Positions 8,079 to 16,505 of a stretch of 64,000 nucleotides of DNA are shown here, in pieces. Every line of letters starts with the position of its first letter. Within the stretch, counting starts at the first letter, position 1. Both the position numbers and the translations under genes were made by a program. Origin of the DNA: Granulicella rosea (lineage in GTDB: Bacteria > Acidobacteriota > Terriglobia > Terriglobales > Acidobacteriaceae); assembly GCF_900188085.1 (NCBI RefSeq), contig NZ_FZOU01000001.1, positions 1,178,001 to 1,242,000 on the forward strand, given 5' to 3'. Below the pieces are notes generated by a model. It made no database searches and was not told the DNA's origin. It was given only the letters and a program-made list of their open reading frames with translations.

Positions 8079-8324
8079 ATGAGTGTGGCAGTCGAAGAAG
8101 AGTGGCTGGCGGAGTTGTGCGACAAGCTGCATGATCTCTGCCAGCCACTGACCGCGCTGCAGTGCCGTTTGGAGATCGGCATGATGCACGGGCGGCTGGA
8201 CACGATGCGCGCGGCGATCGAAGAGGCCTTGCACGAGTGCGAACGAATGAACAATCGCGTCCACACCATGCAGACCCTGTTGAGCAGGGTGTTGGAGCGG
8301 CAACAGAAGGAGAGGCGTTCGTGA
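8079..8324 (+). CDS. Stand-alone histidine-kinase dimerisation (DHp/HisKA) domain
   Basis: About 80 residues that read as an isolated DHp four-helix-bundle hairpin. Helix 1 contains an H-box, KLHDLCQPLTALQ (compare HDLxxPLTAL of kinases). Helix 2 runs from TMRAAIEEALHECERMNN to LLSRVLERQ. No ATP-binding (N, G1, G2) boxes follow; the frame stops and overlaps the next gene (GTGA). The start is uncertain: ATG 8079 has GAGGAG abutting it, whereas GTG 8085 has the same GAGGAG six bases upstream. It lies between two response-regulator genes, so it may be a phosphotransfer or phosphatase partner. That is inference. Confidence 0.65.
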   Translation: MSVAVEEEWLAELCDKLHDLCQPLTALQCRLEIGMMHGRLDTMRAAIEEALHECERMNNRVHTMQTLLSRVLERQQKERRS

Positions 8325-9529
8325 GCGGTATTTCTGGGCAGCGAGGGGCGGAGCCGCAGGTTGCGGTCCGGTCGGTCATTCTGGCGAGTCCGGATGCGGG
8401 CCTGCGCCAGCGGTTGAGCGAGAGTCTGACGATGCTGCGCTGGACGGTGGGCGAGGCGACCGGCGGCGCCGATGCGATGGCGCAGGTAGAGCGCTTGCGG
8501 CCGGAGGCGTTGATCGTTGACAACTGGCTGCCGGACCTGGAGGCGGGCGAGTTTACGGGGCACATGCGGGAGATGTATCCGGCGATGGATCTGCTGCGTA
8601 TGGATGGGTCGTTGGCGGGGAGTGGAGCGAGGAGTCCACGGCGGAACGAACTGTTGCATGCTCTACGGGAGGCCCAGGATGGCGGCCCGGCGCTGCCGGC
8701 GGCGGCCGCGGAGCCGGTACGCGAGGTCGAGGAGCCGGTGTATGCGCCTGTTTCGGTCACAGAACAGGCGCTGCCGGAGATGATCGGACAGTGCGCGTCG
8801 ATGCGAGAGCTGGCGCGGATGATCCGTCTGGTTGCGCCGAGATCGGCGACGGTGCTGATCGAAGGCGAGACGGGCACGGGCAAAGAGGTTGTGGCGAAGG
8901 CAGTGCATCGTCTGAGCGGGCGCTCCGGCAAGCCGTTCGCGGTGCTGAACTGCGCGGCGATTCCGGAGGCGTTGCTGGAGGCGGAGCTCTTCGGTCATAC
9001 GCGCGGCGCGTTCACCGGCGCGGTGCAGTCGCGGACGGGCCGCATTGAGGCGGCCAATGGCGGCACGTTGTTCCTCGATGAGATCGGCGAGATGCCGCTG
9101 GCGCTGCAGGCAAAGATGCTGCGCTTCCTGGAGTGCGGCGAGTTGCAGCGAGTGGGCGACAACGAAACGATGAGAGTCGATGTGCGCGTGATCGCGGCGA
9201 CGCATCAGCCGCTGGAGCAGAGGGCGGGGGAACGCCTGTTTCGGTTGGACCTCTATCATCGGCTTGCGGTGTTTCCACTGGAGGTGCCGGCTCTGCGCGA
9301 GCGCATGAGCGACCTTGGTCTGCTGGTGGACTTCTTTCTCGAGCGCATGGGACGCGAGATGCCGCGTAAGCGTATCTCCGCTGGGGCGCTGGCGAAGCTC
9401 GGCGGGTATCGCTGGCCGGGCAATGTGCGTGAGCTGATGCACGTGCTGGAACGTGCGTCGATCCTGGTTGAAGATCGGCCGGAGATCGGGGTGGATGAGA
9501 TTCGATTCGGCGCGCATATGGCCGCCTGA
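8321..9529 (+). CDS. Sigma-54-dependent activator, FlgR-like, without DNA-binding domain
   Basis: 402 residues from GTG 8321, which overlaps the preceding TGA and has AAGGAGAGG upstream. Residues about 15-120 are a degenerate receiver: Asp is present in LIVDNWLPD, but the paired acidic residues and the C-terminal Lys are not obvious. Residues about 150-390 are a complete AAA+ domain: Walker A GETGTGKE, sigma-54 contact loop GAFTGA, Walker [11 protein letters not shown], and [10 protein letters not shown]. The protein ends about 35 residues after that motif, with no Fis-type helix-turn-helix. This resembles epsilon-proteobacterial FlgR, which activates RpoN without binding upstream DNA. It probably drives the -24/-12 promoters of this locus. 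Confidence 0.88.
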   Translation: MSGISGQRGAEPQVAVRSVILASPDAGLRQRLSESLTMLRWTVGEATGGADAMAQVERLRPEALIVDNWLPDLEAGEFTGHMREMYPAMDLLRMDGSLAGSGARSPRRNELLHALREAQDGGPALPAAAAEPVREVEEPVYAPVSVTEQALPEMIGQCASMRELARMIRLVAPRSATVLIEGETGTGKEVVAKAVHRLSGRSGKPFAVLNCAAIPEALLEAELFGHTRGAFTGAVQSRTGRIEAANGGTLFLDEIGEMPLALQAKMLRFLECGELQRVGDNETMRVDVRVIAATHQPLEQRAGERLFRLDLYHRLAVFPLEVPALRERMSDLGLLVDFFLERMGREMPRKRISAGALAKLGGYRWPGNVRELMHVLERASILVEDRPEIGVDEIRFGAHMAA

Positions 9530-9548
9530 AAACTCCCTGTTGGGCCTC

Positions 9549-9585
9549 GGCCACCGCGGCGTCTGCCGTGGTGGCCATTTTTTTC
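9549..9585 (+). terminator. Rho-independent terminator after the regulator genes
   Basis: A 12-bp stem (GGCCACCGCGGC at 9549-9560 with GCCGTGGTGGCC at 9565-9576, one mismatch) and the four-base loop GTCT are followed by A and seven T residues (9578-9584). It separates the regulatory genes from flgB, which therefore needs its own promoter. Confidence 0.85.
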
Positions 9586-9627
9586 GCGCAGGAGATTGGA
9601 GGCGTCTCATGCGAAGCCCATGCAGAA

Positions 9628-9642
9628 TGGGTCGCCATGTGC
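9628..9642 (+). promoter_or_regulatory. Sigma-54 promoter candidate for flgB
   Basis: TGGG (9628-9631) and GTGC (9639-9642) with GG and GC exactly ten bases apart; the C-G at 9633-9634 also matches the consensus. The predicted start near 9654 leaves a 19-base leader containing GGAGAG (9661-9666) before the flgB ATG. It lies directly downstream of a strong terminator, where a promoter is expected. Confidence 0.5.
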
Positions 9643-9672
9643 TCTAACGTTAGCCGTACAGGAGAGATTTCT

Positions 9673-10029
9673 ATGCAGATAGGAACGGCGATGAGCGACG
9701 TGCTGGGAAAGTACCTCGACCTGACGGCCGATCAGATGAAGCTGACCGCGGGCAACCTGGCGAACATCGATACACCGGGCTTCAAGACGCAGGGCTTCGA
9801 CTTTGAAAAAGAGTTTGCCAACGCGATGCAGACCTCCGGATCGACGATGGAAGACCCTGAGGTGAGCGAAGTCGACGGGTTGGTGGCGCGGCCGGATGGC
9901 AATACGGTTTCGATGGACCGGGAGAGTATGCAACTGGCGAAGTCACAATTACAGTTTCGCGCGGCGTCCATGTTGCTGAAGGGTGAGTTCAGCCAGATCA
10001 TGTCGGCCATCCGCGTGGATGCGAAGTAA
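9673..10029 (+). CDS. flgB: Flagellar basal-body rod protein FlgB
   Basis: A 118-residue proximal rod subunit, exported by the flagellar type III system and assembled on the MS ring. Signatures are LDLTADQMKLTAGNLANIDTPGFK, the rod/hook N-terminal motif with ANIDTPG, and the C-terminal segment LQFRAASMLLKGEFSQI. Start ATG 9673 is chosen because GGAGAG lies 6 bases upstream and homologues begin here; an in-frame opening to 9568 overlaps the terminator. First gene of the structural operon. Confidence 0.93.
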   Translation: MQIGTAMSDVLGKYLDLTADQMKLTAGNLANIDTPGFKTQGFDFEKEFANAMQTSGSTMEDPEVSEVDGLVARPDGNTVSMDRESMQLAKSQLQFRAASMLLKGEFSQIMSAIRVDAK

Positions 10030-10044
10030 GCAGGGGGACAGGGA

Positions 10045-10494
10045 ATGAATCTATTTGGCGTGATGGATATCAGCGCATCGGCATTGAAGGCGGAGCGTGT
10101 GCGGGCGGAGGTGGTGGCGTCGAACATGGCGAACGCCGAGACGACTCGCACCGAGGATGGCGGCCCGTATCAAAGGCACCATGTTGTCTTCGAAGCGCAG
10201 GAGGGCAGCTTTGGCGCGTCGCTGTTGAGCCAGGGTTCGAGCATGGTTGGGTCCGATGGGACACCGGGTGGGGTTGCGGTCTCAAGCGTGCTGCAGGATG
10301 GAGCGGACCCGTTGCGACGCTACGATCCGACGCATCCCGATGCGGGCGCGGATGGCTATGTGGCCTATCCCGATATCAACCCGCTGACTGAGATGGTCGA
10401 CCTGATGGGCGCGACGCGCAGCTATGGCGCGAACGCTTCGGCGATCCAGGCGGAGAAGAGCATGATTGCCAGTTCGCTCGATCTGCTGAAGTAA
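10045..10494 (+). CDS. flgC: Flagellar basal-body rod protein FlgC
   Basis: A 149-residue rod subunit. The N-terminus MDISASALKAERVRAEVVASNMANAETTRTEDGGPY is the FlgC variant of the rod motif. The C-terminal half contains YVAYPDINPLTEMVDLMGATRSYGANASAIQ, the standard FlgC signature. A GGGGGACAGGGA stretch precedes the ATG. Assembled on FlgB and, with FliE, forms the proximal rod. Confidence 0.94.
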   Translation: MNLFGVMDISASALKAERVRAEVVASNMANAETTRTEDGGPYQRHHVVFEAQEGSFGASLLSQGSSMVGSDGTPGGVAVSSVLQDGADPLRRYDPTHPDAGADGYVAYPDINPLTEMVDLMGATRSYGANASAIQAEKSMIASSLDLLK

Positions 10495-10566
10495 GTCACA
10501 CCTCTTACTTCGGCGAAATGCCGGATAAGTTCAACGAGTTATTCCATACGTATCAGGAGGCAATTC

Positions 10567-10878
10567 ATGTTGGTCACAGGACAGTTGGTGAACGCGGGTC
10601 TGGGTGTTTTGAGCGGTCAGGACGGCGGCGACGCAAACGGTGGCGCGATGCAGACCGGCGCACCCTTTGGTGGGGTGTTGAAGTCGATGGTCGACGAAAC
10701 CAACGACCTGCAAAACAAGGCATCGGAGGCGGTCACCGGTCTGCTCGGTGGCACGGGCGTCGAGGTTCACGATGCGATGATCGCGACACAGAAGGCGAGC
10801 ATGGCGTTCGAGCTTGCGCTGCAGGTAAGAAACAAGGCCGTGGGCGCATACCAGCAGATGATGGGCATGCAGTTTTAG
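10567..10878 (+). CDS. fliE: Flagellar hook-basal body protein FliE
   Basis: A 103-residue MS ring-rod adaptor exported early in flagellar assembly. The C-terminal half is diagnostic: VHDAMIATQKASMAFELALQVRNKAVGAYQQMMGMQF, matching the conserved FliE end. The N-terminal 50 residues are variable, as usual. AGGAGG lies seven bases before the ATG. Confidence 0.93.
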   Translation: MLVTGQLVNAGLGVLSGQDGGDANGGAMQTGAPFGGVLKSMVDETNDLQNKASEAVTGLLGGTGVEVHDAMIATQKASMAFELALQVRNKAVGAYQQMMGMQF

Positions 10879-10919
10879 TCGAGCTTGAGTGTAGCAAGAA
10901 TCTTCTCCGGGGTTGAACG

Positions 10920-12779
10920 ATGGCGGAATCGGGTCGGACGGTGGTCTTGAATGGCGGGCTGGCGCAGAAGGTCACGGCGGGGGCTGCGAAGCTGCAGAGC
11001 CGTTGGGTAGAGACGCCTGCGCCGCGTCGCAATATGTGGGTGGTCGCCGCGGCGATGGTCGCAGCGGTCATCGCGGCGATGGTCTGGTATGCGGGGCGCC
11101 CGGACTGGCGCGTGCTCTTCTCCGGTCTTGAGAGTAAGGATGTGCAGGTGGTCTCGCAGGAGTTGGCCGCGGCCGGCATACCGTTCGAGCTGACGCCCGA
11201 TGGCGGTGGGGTGCAGGTGCCTGCGGACTCGCTTGAAAAGGCGCGGATGGAGGTAGCGGCGAAGGGCATGCCGCAGACGGGGCGCCTTGGCTTTGAACTC
11301 TTCGACAAGCCGAACTGGGTGGGCTCGGAGTTCGATGAGCGGGTCAACTATCAGCGTGCGCTTGAGGGCGAGCTGGAGCATACGATCGAGTCGCTCGATG
11401 TGGTGCGGTCCGCGCGCGTGCATCTTGTGGTCCCGCAGGCGACGCTCTACAGCGCGCAGGAGAAGCAGGCAAAGGCTTCGGTGGTGCTGAAGCTGAAGCG
11501 CGCATCGCTGCCGCAGGAGCAGGCGGATTCGATTCGCAGCCTGGTGGCCGGAGCGGTGGAGAACTTATCGATGGACCAGGTGACGCTGGTGGATGCGAAT
11601 GGCCGCCTGAACTTGCAGCCCCACAACAGTGCGGTGAGTGCAGCGGCCGCGGAAGAGGCTCTGGAGTCGAAGCTCGTCGCGATGCTTGAGCCGTTGGCTG
11701 GTGCGGGCAATGTACGCGCAACGGTGAGTGTGGCCTATGAACCGGGTACGGAGGAGCGCACCGACGAGGTCTATGATCCGAATAACTCCGTGGCGCTTAC
11801 CGTGCGAAAGAGCGAGCATACGAGCAATGGCGGCTCGCACGCGGCCGCATCGGGCGTTCCGGGCACGGCGAGCAACGCGCCTGCCGCCGCGCCTGCGGGG
11901 GCGGTGCAGGGGAGTGCAACGGCTGCGGCGCCTGGTGTTCCACCGCTGCTTGCAAAGGCGCCGTTGCCGGTGTATCCGCAGGCCGGTGGGGCCACGCAGA
12001 ATGTGAAGGAAGAGAACGGCACATATGCAGTATCGCGCCATGTGATTCACACCGAGGCCGGCGCGGGGCGTGTGAGGAGGCTGACGGCGGCTGTGGTGGT
12101 CAACGATCGTCAGGTGATGGAGATGGTCGGCAAGGTGCAGAAGACGACATGGAAGCCCCGGAGTCCGGAAGAGATGCGGCGTCTTGAAGACCTTGCGCAG
12201 GCTGCCGTTGGCTACGACCTGAAGCGTGGCGACCAGGTCGTGATGCAGAACGTCTCGTTCGACTCGAACACGCCCGAGCCAAAGGCCGCCGCGATGACGC
12301 GCGTACTCGAAGGCGCAAAGGGGTTTGTGCAACCGAGTTTGTTGCATACTGCGATGATCGGTGCGCTGGGCCTGCTGTTAGTGATGGTGGTGTTGAAGCC
12401 TGTGGCAGGCCAGATGGTTGCGACCTTGAAGGAGACACCGAGCCTGGGCAGCGGCTCATCGTTGAGCGCGGGGATGGAGCAGACGGAGATGTCGGTCGAG
12501 ATGGGTGGCGTGAAGCTTGCGGGCTCCCATACCGCTGGCAGTCTCGAAGCGAGCAGCGGGTCCGCGGATGGTGGAGAGGCATGGGGCAACAGCGTGGGAC
12601 AGGGCGCGGGCAACATGGCGATAGAACATCGAGAGGAGCCGGTGCGGCTGAGGCCGAAGTCGCGCGACGCCATCTTCGACCATGTCTCGCAGCATATACG
12701 GCAGGAGCCAGAGGCAAGCACGCGGCTCTTGCAGAGCTGGATCGGTTCGAGCGATAGCGCGCCTGCGCGGGAGGTATAA
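10920..12779 (+). CDS. fliF: Flagellar MS-ring protein FliF
   Basis: A 619-residue inner-membrane ring protein. The first membrane segment is near residues 40-60 (WVVAAAMVAAVIAAMVWYAG). The YscJ/FliF ring domain follows (DWRVLFSGLESKDVQ; GIPFELTPDGGGVQVP; GRLGFELFDKPN). A long Ala/Pro/Ser-rich periplasmic segment is next, then a second membrane helix near 475-495 (MIGALGLLLVMVVLKPVAG). The cytoplasmic tail contains the FliG-binding region. The usual length is about 550, so the extra is mainly the low-complexity linker. The fliG gene starts two bases after the stop. Confidence 0.95.
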   Translation: MAESGRTVVLNGGLAQKVTAGAAKLQSRWVETPAPRRNMWVVAAAMVAAVIAAMVWYAGRPDWRVLFSGLESKDVQVVSQELAAAGIPFELTPDGGGVQVPADSLEKARMEVAAKGMPQTGRLGFELFDKPNWVGSEFDERVNYQRALEGELEHTIESLDVVRSARVHLVVPQATLYSAQEKQAKASVVLKLKRASLPQEQADSIRSLVAGAVENLSMDQVTLVDANGRLNLQPHNSAVSAAAAEEALESKLVAMLEPLAGAGNVRATVSVAYEPGTEERTDEVYDPNNSVALTVRKSEHTSNGGSHAAASGVPGTASNAPAAAPAGAVQGSATAAAPGVPPLLAKAPLPVYPQAGGATQNVKEENGTYAVSRHVIHTEAGAGRVRRLTAAVVVNDRQVMEMVGKVQKTTWKPRSPEEMRRLEDLAQAAVGYDLKRGDQVVMQNVSFDSNTPEPKAAAMTRVLEGAKGFVQPSLLHTAMIGALGLLLVMVVLKPVAGQMVATLKETPSLGSGSSLSAGMEQTEMSVEMGGVKLAGSHTAGSLEASSGSADGGEAWGNSVGQGAGNMAIEHREEPVRLRPKSRDAIFDHVSQHIRQEPEASTRLLQSWIGSSDSAPAREV

Positions 12780-12781
12780 CG

Positions 12782-13858
12782 ATGACGACGATGCAGATGG
12801 AGGGGAACTCCGCGCAGCACCTGTTGCCTGCGTCAGCGGGCTTCGAGGCGGCGGACATGCCAGGTTTGCGCAAGGCGGCGATCCTGATGATCGCGCTCGG
12901 CGAAGAGCTTGCCACGACGTTGTTCAAGAGCCTGTCGGAGACCGAGGTGCAGATGGTGGTCGATGAGATCACACATCTGGGCAATGTGCCGGGCGCGCAG
13001 ATGACGCAGGTATTGACGGAGTTCTATGGCTTGCTCGAGACCGAACAGTTCGTGGTGCGCGGCGGACCGGATCATGCATTGAAGCTGTTGACGGAGGCCT
13101 TTGGGCCGGGCCGTGCGGAGGAGATGCTGGCGCAGGTCAAGCGTGTACGAGACCGCTCGCAGGGCGACCTTGCGATGTTGCAGAAGATGGAGCCGCAGCA
13201 GTTGAGCAAATTTCTGGAGCATGAACATCCGCAGACGGCTGCGCTGGTGCTGGCGCACCTGGACTCAAAGCGAGGATCGACGGTCTTGATGCAGTTGAAC
13301 AGCTCGATGCGCGTCGACGCTGTGCGAAGGCTTGCGGAGATGCGGCAGTTCTCGCCCGAGATGGCGCAGAAGGTGGCTCTGGTGCTGCATCGAAGAATGG
13401 AGGCGCTGGGCGGCATCGTCGACAAGAAGTCTTATGCGGGCTACAAGGCCGTCGCCGAGCTATTGAATGGATTGAACTCGGTGGCAAGCAAAGCCATCCT
13501 CGAAGAGATCGAAGAGACCGAGCCGCAGGTCGCGATCGAGATCCGCACGTTGATGTTTACCTTCGAAGATTTGCTGACGATTCCACAGGCCAGCGTACGG
13601 GAACTCGTTGGCGCAGTGGATAAGAAGGTGCTTGCCACATGCCTGAAGGGCGCGAAGGAGAATTTGAAGGCGCATCTCTTTATGGCGATGAGTTCGCGTG
13701 CGGTGGAGATGTTGAAGGAGGACATCGAGGTGATGGGGCCGGTGCGTGCGAAGGATGTGGGCGCCGCGCAGCAGGAGCTGCTGGCGTTGGCGCGGAAGCT
13801 TGAAGAAGAGGGCAAGATCGTACTGAAGATGGAGACCGACAATGATCTCGAAATCTGA
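12782..13858 (+). CDS. fliG: Flagellar motor switch protein FliG
   Basis: 358 residues in three armadillo-like domains. The N-terminal FliF-binding domain starts at LRKAAILMIALGEELATTLFKSL. The middle domain carries the EHPQTAALVLAHL motif (EHPQT is invariant). The C-terminal torque domain has FEDLLTIPQASVRELV and charged helices contacting MotA (SSRAVEMLKEDIEVMGPVR). It works in the C-ring to generate torque and switch rotation. It overlaps fliH by 17 bases, indicating translational coupling. Confidence 0.96.
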   Translation: MTTMQMEGNSAQHLLPASAGFEAADMPGLRKAAILMIALGEELATTLFKSLSETEVQMVVDEITHLGNVPGAQMTQVLTEFYGLLETEQFVVRGGPDHALKLLTEAFGPGRAEEMLAQVKRVRDRSQGDLAMLQKMEPQQLSKFLEHEHPQTAALVLAHLDSKRGSTVLMQLNSSMRVDAVRRLAEMRQFSPEMAQKVALVLHRRMEALGGIVDKKSYAGYKAVAELLNGLNSVASKAILEEIEETEPQVAIEIRTLMFTFEDLLTIPQASVRELVGAVDKKVLATCLKGAKENLKAHLFMAMSSRAVEMLKEDIEVMGPVRAKDVGAAQQELLALARKLEEEGKIVLKMETDNDLEI

Positions 13859-14573
13859 TTCCGGTGTGCGCCTGTTTCCGGAGATGCCGGTCGATCTGGC
13901 CGGCGGGAAGCCGAATGTATCGCTGATGGAGTTTCTGTCGATGGAGCTGCCGCGCCTGGAGGCGGCGGCGCAGGCAAGGCCATCGCAGGCTGCTGCTGCG
14001 GCGGAGGCGGCGAGCGCCGCGCAGGCCGCGCACGAAGAAGCGTTGCGCCAACAAGAGCGCGCCGCACAGACGCGGACGATGATCGATGCGGCAAGAGCGG
14101 AGGCGCGGGTCGAGGCTCGTCGCGAGATGGAGCGCGAGGTCGAGGCCCGGCTTGCAGCCGAACGTGAGCGCGTGGCCACGGTGTGCGCGGACTTCATCCG
14201 AGACCGGCAGCGCTACTTCGCCGACGCTGAAGAGCAGGTGGTGAAGCTGGCGCTTGCGATTGCGGCCCGCGTGCTGCACCGGGAGTCCATGATGGACCCG
14301 CTGCTGCTGGCGGGTGCGGTGCGTGTGGCGATCGCAAAGGTCGAGGACACGAGCGCGGTATCGCTGCGCGTGGTTCCCGCGGATGAGGCGATGTGGCGCG
14401 GCGTGTTTCCGCCGGGCAGCGAGCCGATCATCGAGGTGCAGGGCGACGAGCGTCTGATGCCTGGCGAGGTGGTGCTGGAGACGGTGGTGGGTCGCGTCGA
14501 GCTTGGCGTCGCGGTCCAGCTGGAGGAGATCGAGCAGGGCTTCTTCGATCTGCTGCAACGCCGTCCGAATTAG
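13842..14573 (+). CDS. fliH: Flagellar export stator protein FliH
   Basis: 243 residues with an Ala-rich, heavily charged coiled coil (about 45-115, with repeated AA/QA and EAR motifs), followed by the FliH/YscL-type domain (VVKLALAIAARVLHRESMMDP, and later GDERLMPGEVVLETVVGRVELGVAVQLEEI). It regulates and tethers the FliI ATPase. The ATG lies inside the end of fliG. The N-terminal 30 residues are not recognisable. Confidence 0.88.
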   Translation: MISKSDSGVRLFPEMPVDLAGGKPNVSLMEFLSMELPRLEAAAQARPSQAAAAAEAASAAQAAHEEALRQQERAAQTRTMIDAARAEARVEARREMEREVEARLAAERERVATVCADFIRDRQRYFADAEEQVVKLALAIAARVLHRESMMDPLLLAGAVRVAIAKVEDTSAVSLRVVPADEAMWRGVFPPGSEPIIEVQGDERLMPGEVVLETVVGRVELGVAVQLEEIEQGFFDLLQRRPN

Positions 14574-14636
14574 GCAGCTAAAAAATGTATCCGATGTTGT
14601 TACAAATTGCGGGGCGCCTGTCGCGAAAGGAGATGC

Positions 14637-15962
14637 ATGACGAGTGAGGCGATGGGGAGTCCAGGATTGGGTGCATATTTTACCCGGTTGACGACGCGGC
14701 CGGCGTGGCGCTGGCGGGGCCGCGTGATCCAGGCCAATGGGCAGACGGTGGAGGCGGAAGGTCCACTTTGTTCGGTCGGAGAGTGCTGCGAGATTCAGGA
14801 TGGCGAGGGTGGCCGGCATCGCGCGGAGGTGATCGGCTTTCGTGGGCGACATGTGCTTGCGATGCCACTCGAAGAGACCCAGGGCATCCGCTACGGCGAT
14901 GGTCTGCTGGCGCTGGGTTCGCCTCCGGGCATCGGCGTTGGCGAACAGATGCAGGGGCGTGTGCTGAACGCGATCGGGCTGCCGCTCGACGGCGGTCCGG
15001 CGCCGCGTGTGCGGGAGATGTGGCCGCTCGAAGGCTCGATGCCGAAGCCGATGGAACGCGAGCCGATACGCGAGCCGTTGCAGACGGGCATCCGCGTGAT
15101 CGATGGTTTGTTGACGGTTGGGCGCGGACAGCGTGTGGGTATCTTCGGCGGATCGGGCGTGGGCAAGAGCACGCTGATCGGCATGATGACACGCAACACG
15201 GCCGCGGACATTACGGTGGTCGGGCTGGTGGGCGAACGTGGCCGCGAGGTGCGTGAGTTTGTCGAGGATGCGCTTGGCGTCGAGGGCTTGAAGCGGTCGG
15301 TGGTCCTGGTGTCGACGTCGGATCAGAGTCCGTTGCTGCGGCTGCGTGCGGCGATGTCGGCGACCTCCATCGCGGAGTTCTATGCGGCGCGCGGCAAGCA
15401 CGTACTGCTGGTGCTGGACTCCTTGACGCGCTATGCGATGGCCGCCCGCGAGATCGGTCTCGCGGCCGGCGAGCCGCCGGCGAGCAAAGGATATACACCG
15501 AGCGTCTTCTCGCGGCTGGCGAAGCTCGTGGAGCGTGCGGGCAACTTTCAGCATGGAAGCATCACTGCCTTCTACTCGGTGTTGATGGAGGGCGACGACC
15601 AGCAGGACCCTGTGGTCGACGCGGTGCGTTCTCTGCTGGACGGACACATCGTGCTGTCGCGAGCGCTTGCTTCGGCGGGGCGTTATCCGCCGGTCGATGT
15701 ACTGGATTCATTGAGCCGGCTGATGCCTTCGGTGACGAAGCCGGCGCACTGCGAGCAGGCGGCCGTGGCTCGCCGGCTGCTCTCGGCGCTGGCTAAGTCG
15801 GAGGACCTGGTGCGCATCGGCGCGTACAAGCCGGGCACGGACGCGGAGCTGGACCGCGCGATGAAGGCGATGCCGATGTTGAATGGATATCTTGCGCAGA
15901 CAAGCCACGAGCGCGTGACGATGGAGCAGAGTATCGAACGCCTGCGGGCGATGGCGCTGTAG
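14637..15962 (+). CDS. fliI: Flagellum-specific ATPase FliI
   Basis: A 441-residue hexameric ATPase that prepares substrates for flagellar export. Walker A is GIFGGSGVGKSTL, Walker B is HVLLVLDSLTRYAMA, and the catalytic-site surroundings include GLVGERGREVREF and EPPASKGYTPSVFSRLAKLVERAG. A C-terminal YLAQTSHERVTMEQSIERL region contacts FliJ. Start ATG 14637 follows AAGGAG at a good distance; an ORF opening at 14607 was rejected because it precedes that site. Confidence 0.96.
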   Translation: MTSEAMGSPGLGAYFTRLTTRPAWRWRGRVIQANGQTVEAEGPLCSVGECCEIQDGEGGRHRAEVIGFRGRHVLAMPLEETQGIRYGDGLLALGSPPGIGVGEQMQGRVLNAIGLPLDGGPAPRVREMWPLEGSMPKPMEREPIREPLQTGIRVIDGLLTVGRGQRVGIFGGSGVGKSTLIGMMTRNTAADITVVGLVGERGREVREFVEDALGVEGLKRSVVLVSTSDQSPLLRLRAAMSATSIAEFYAARGKHVLLVLDSLTRYAMAAREIGLAAGEPPASKGYTPSVFSRLAKLVERAGNFQHGSITAFYSVLMEGDDQQDPVVDAVRSLLDGHIVLSRALASAGRYPPVDVLDSLSRLMPSVTKPAHCEQAAVARRLLSALAKSEDLVRIGAYKPGTDAELDRAMKAMPMLNGYLAQTSHERVTMEQSIERLRAMAL

Positions 15963-15964
15963 CG

Positions 15965-16417
15965 ATGGGATCGCGTGTGCGTGGGCTGGAGCGGCTCGCC
16001 GAGCTGTACGGCATGATCGAGCGGCTGCGTTCGCTGGATCTGCGCACCGCGTCCGCGCAGGTGAACGAGGCGGCGAGCTATGTCCATCTGCAGCGGGAGG
16101 CCGGGCGGCGCGAGGTCGAGAGCGGGCGCGCGGCGATTGCCGCAGGCGACCGTCAGGGCTGGGCGATCGCGGAGTCGGAGCTTGAGCTGACGCGCATTCG
16201 GCAGGCGCGCGCGGAAGAGCTACGGCGTGCGCGTGCGGCGTTGCGAGAGACCGCCGCGGATGCCTACCGGGCGAGCCGCATGCGCATGGAGCAGATGCAG
16301 TCCGTTGCCAGGCAAGCCAGCAAGCAGGAGCAGGCAGAAGAGCGAAGGCGTACGCAGGCTGCCCTCGACGATCGTCACCTTGCGCGCAGTCTTTGGAAGA
16401 AGACGCAGGATCGCTGA
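15965..16417 (+). CDS. fliJ: Flagellar export chaperone FliJ
   Basis: A 150-residue all-helical, coiled-coil protein starting two bases after fliI. It shows the charge pattern of FliJ (RLAELYGMIERLRSLDLRTA, QREAGRREVESGRAAIAAGD, EELRRARAALRETAADAYRASRMRMEQ). FliJ sits as a stalk in the FliI hexamer. Sequence conservation is low, so the call rests on length, coiled-coil content and position between fliI and fliK. Confidence 0.8.
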   Translation: MGSRVRGLERLAELYGMIERLRSLDLRTASAQVNEAASYVHLQREAGRREVESGRAAIAAGDRQGWAIAESELELTRIRQARAEELRRARAALRETAADAYRASRMRMEQMQSVARQASKQEQAEERRRTQAALDDRHLARSLWKKTQDR

Positions 16418-16461
16418 TTCCGCACACATCTAAACGTCGGCTAATGTGCTTTCGTATCGTT

Positions 16462-16476
16462 TGGCGTTTCATGTGC
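16462..16476 (+). promoter_or_regulatory. Sigma-54 promoter candidate for fliK-flgD-flgE
   Basis: TGGC (16462-16465) and GTGC (16473-16476) with GG and GC ten bases apart. The predicted start near 16488 gives an 18-base leader holding GAGGTG (16495-16500) before the fliK ATG at 16506. Genes for late hook functions behind RpoN promoters are common in polar flagellates. Confidence 0.5.
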
Positions 16477-16505
16477 AACACGCTCTATCGACATGAGGTG
16501 ACACG

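Noticed and set aside
14595..14636. GG-N10-GC pattern before fliI considered as a sigma-54 promoter
   Set aside because: Only a GC-rich chance match without TGGC or TTGC, inside a continuous operon.
13680..15647. 655-codon frame antisense to fliG-fliH-fliI
   Set aside because: Overlaps three well-supported flagellar genes; His/Arg-rich composition is typical of a GC-skew shadow.
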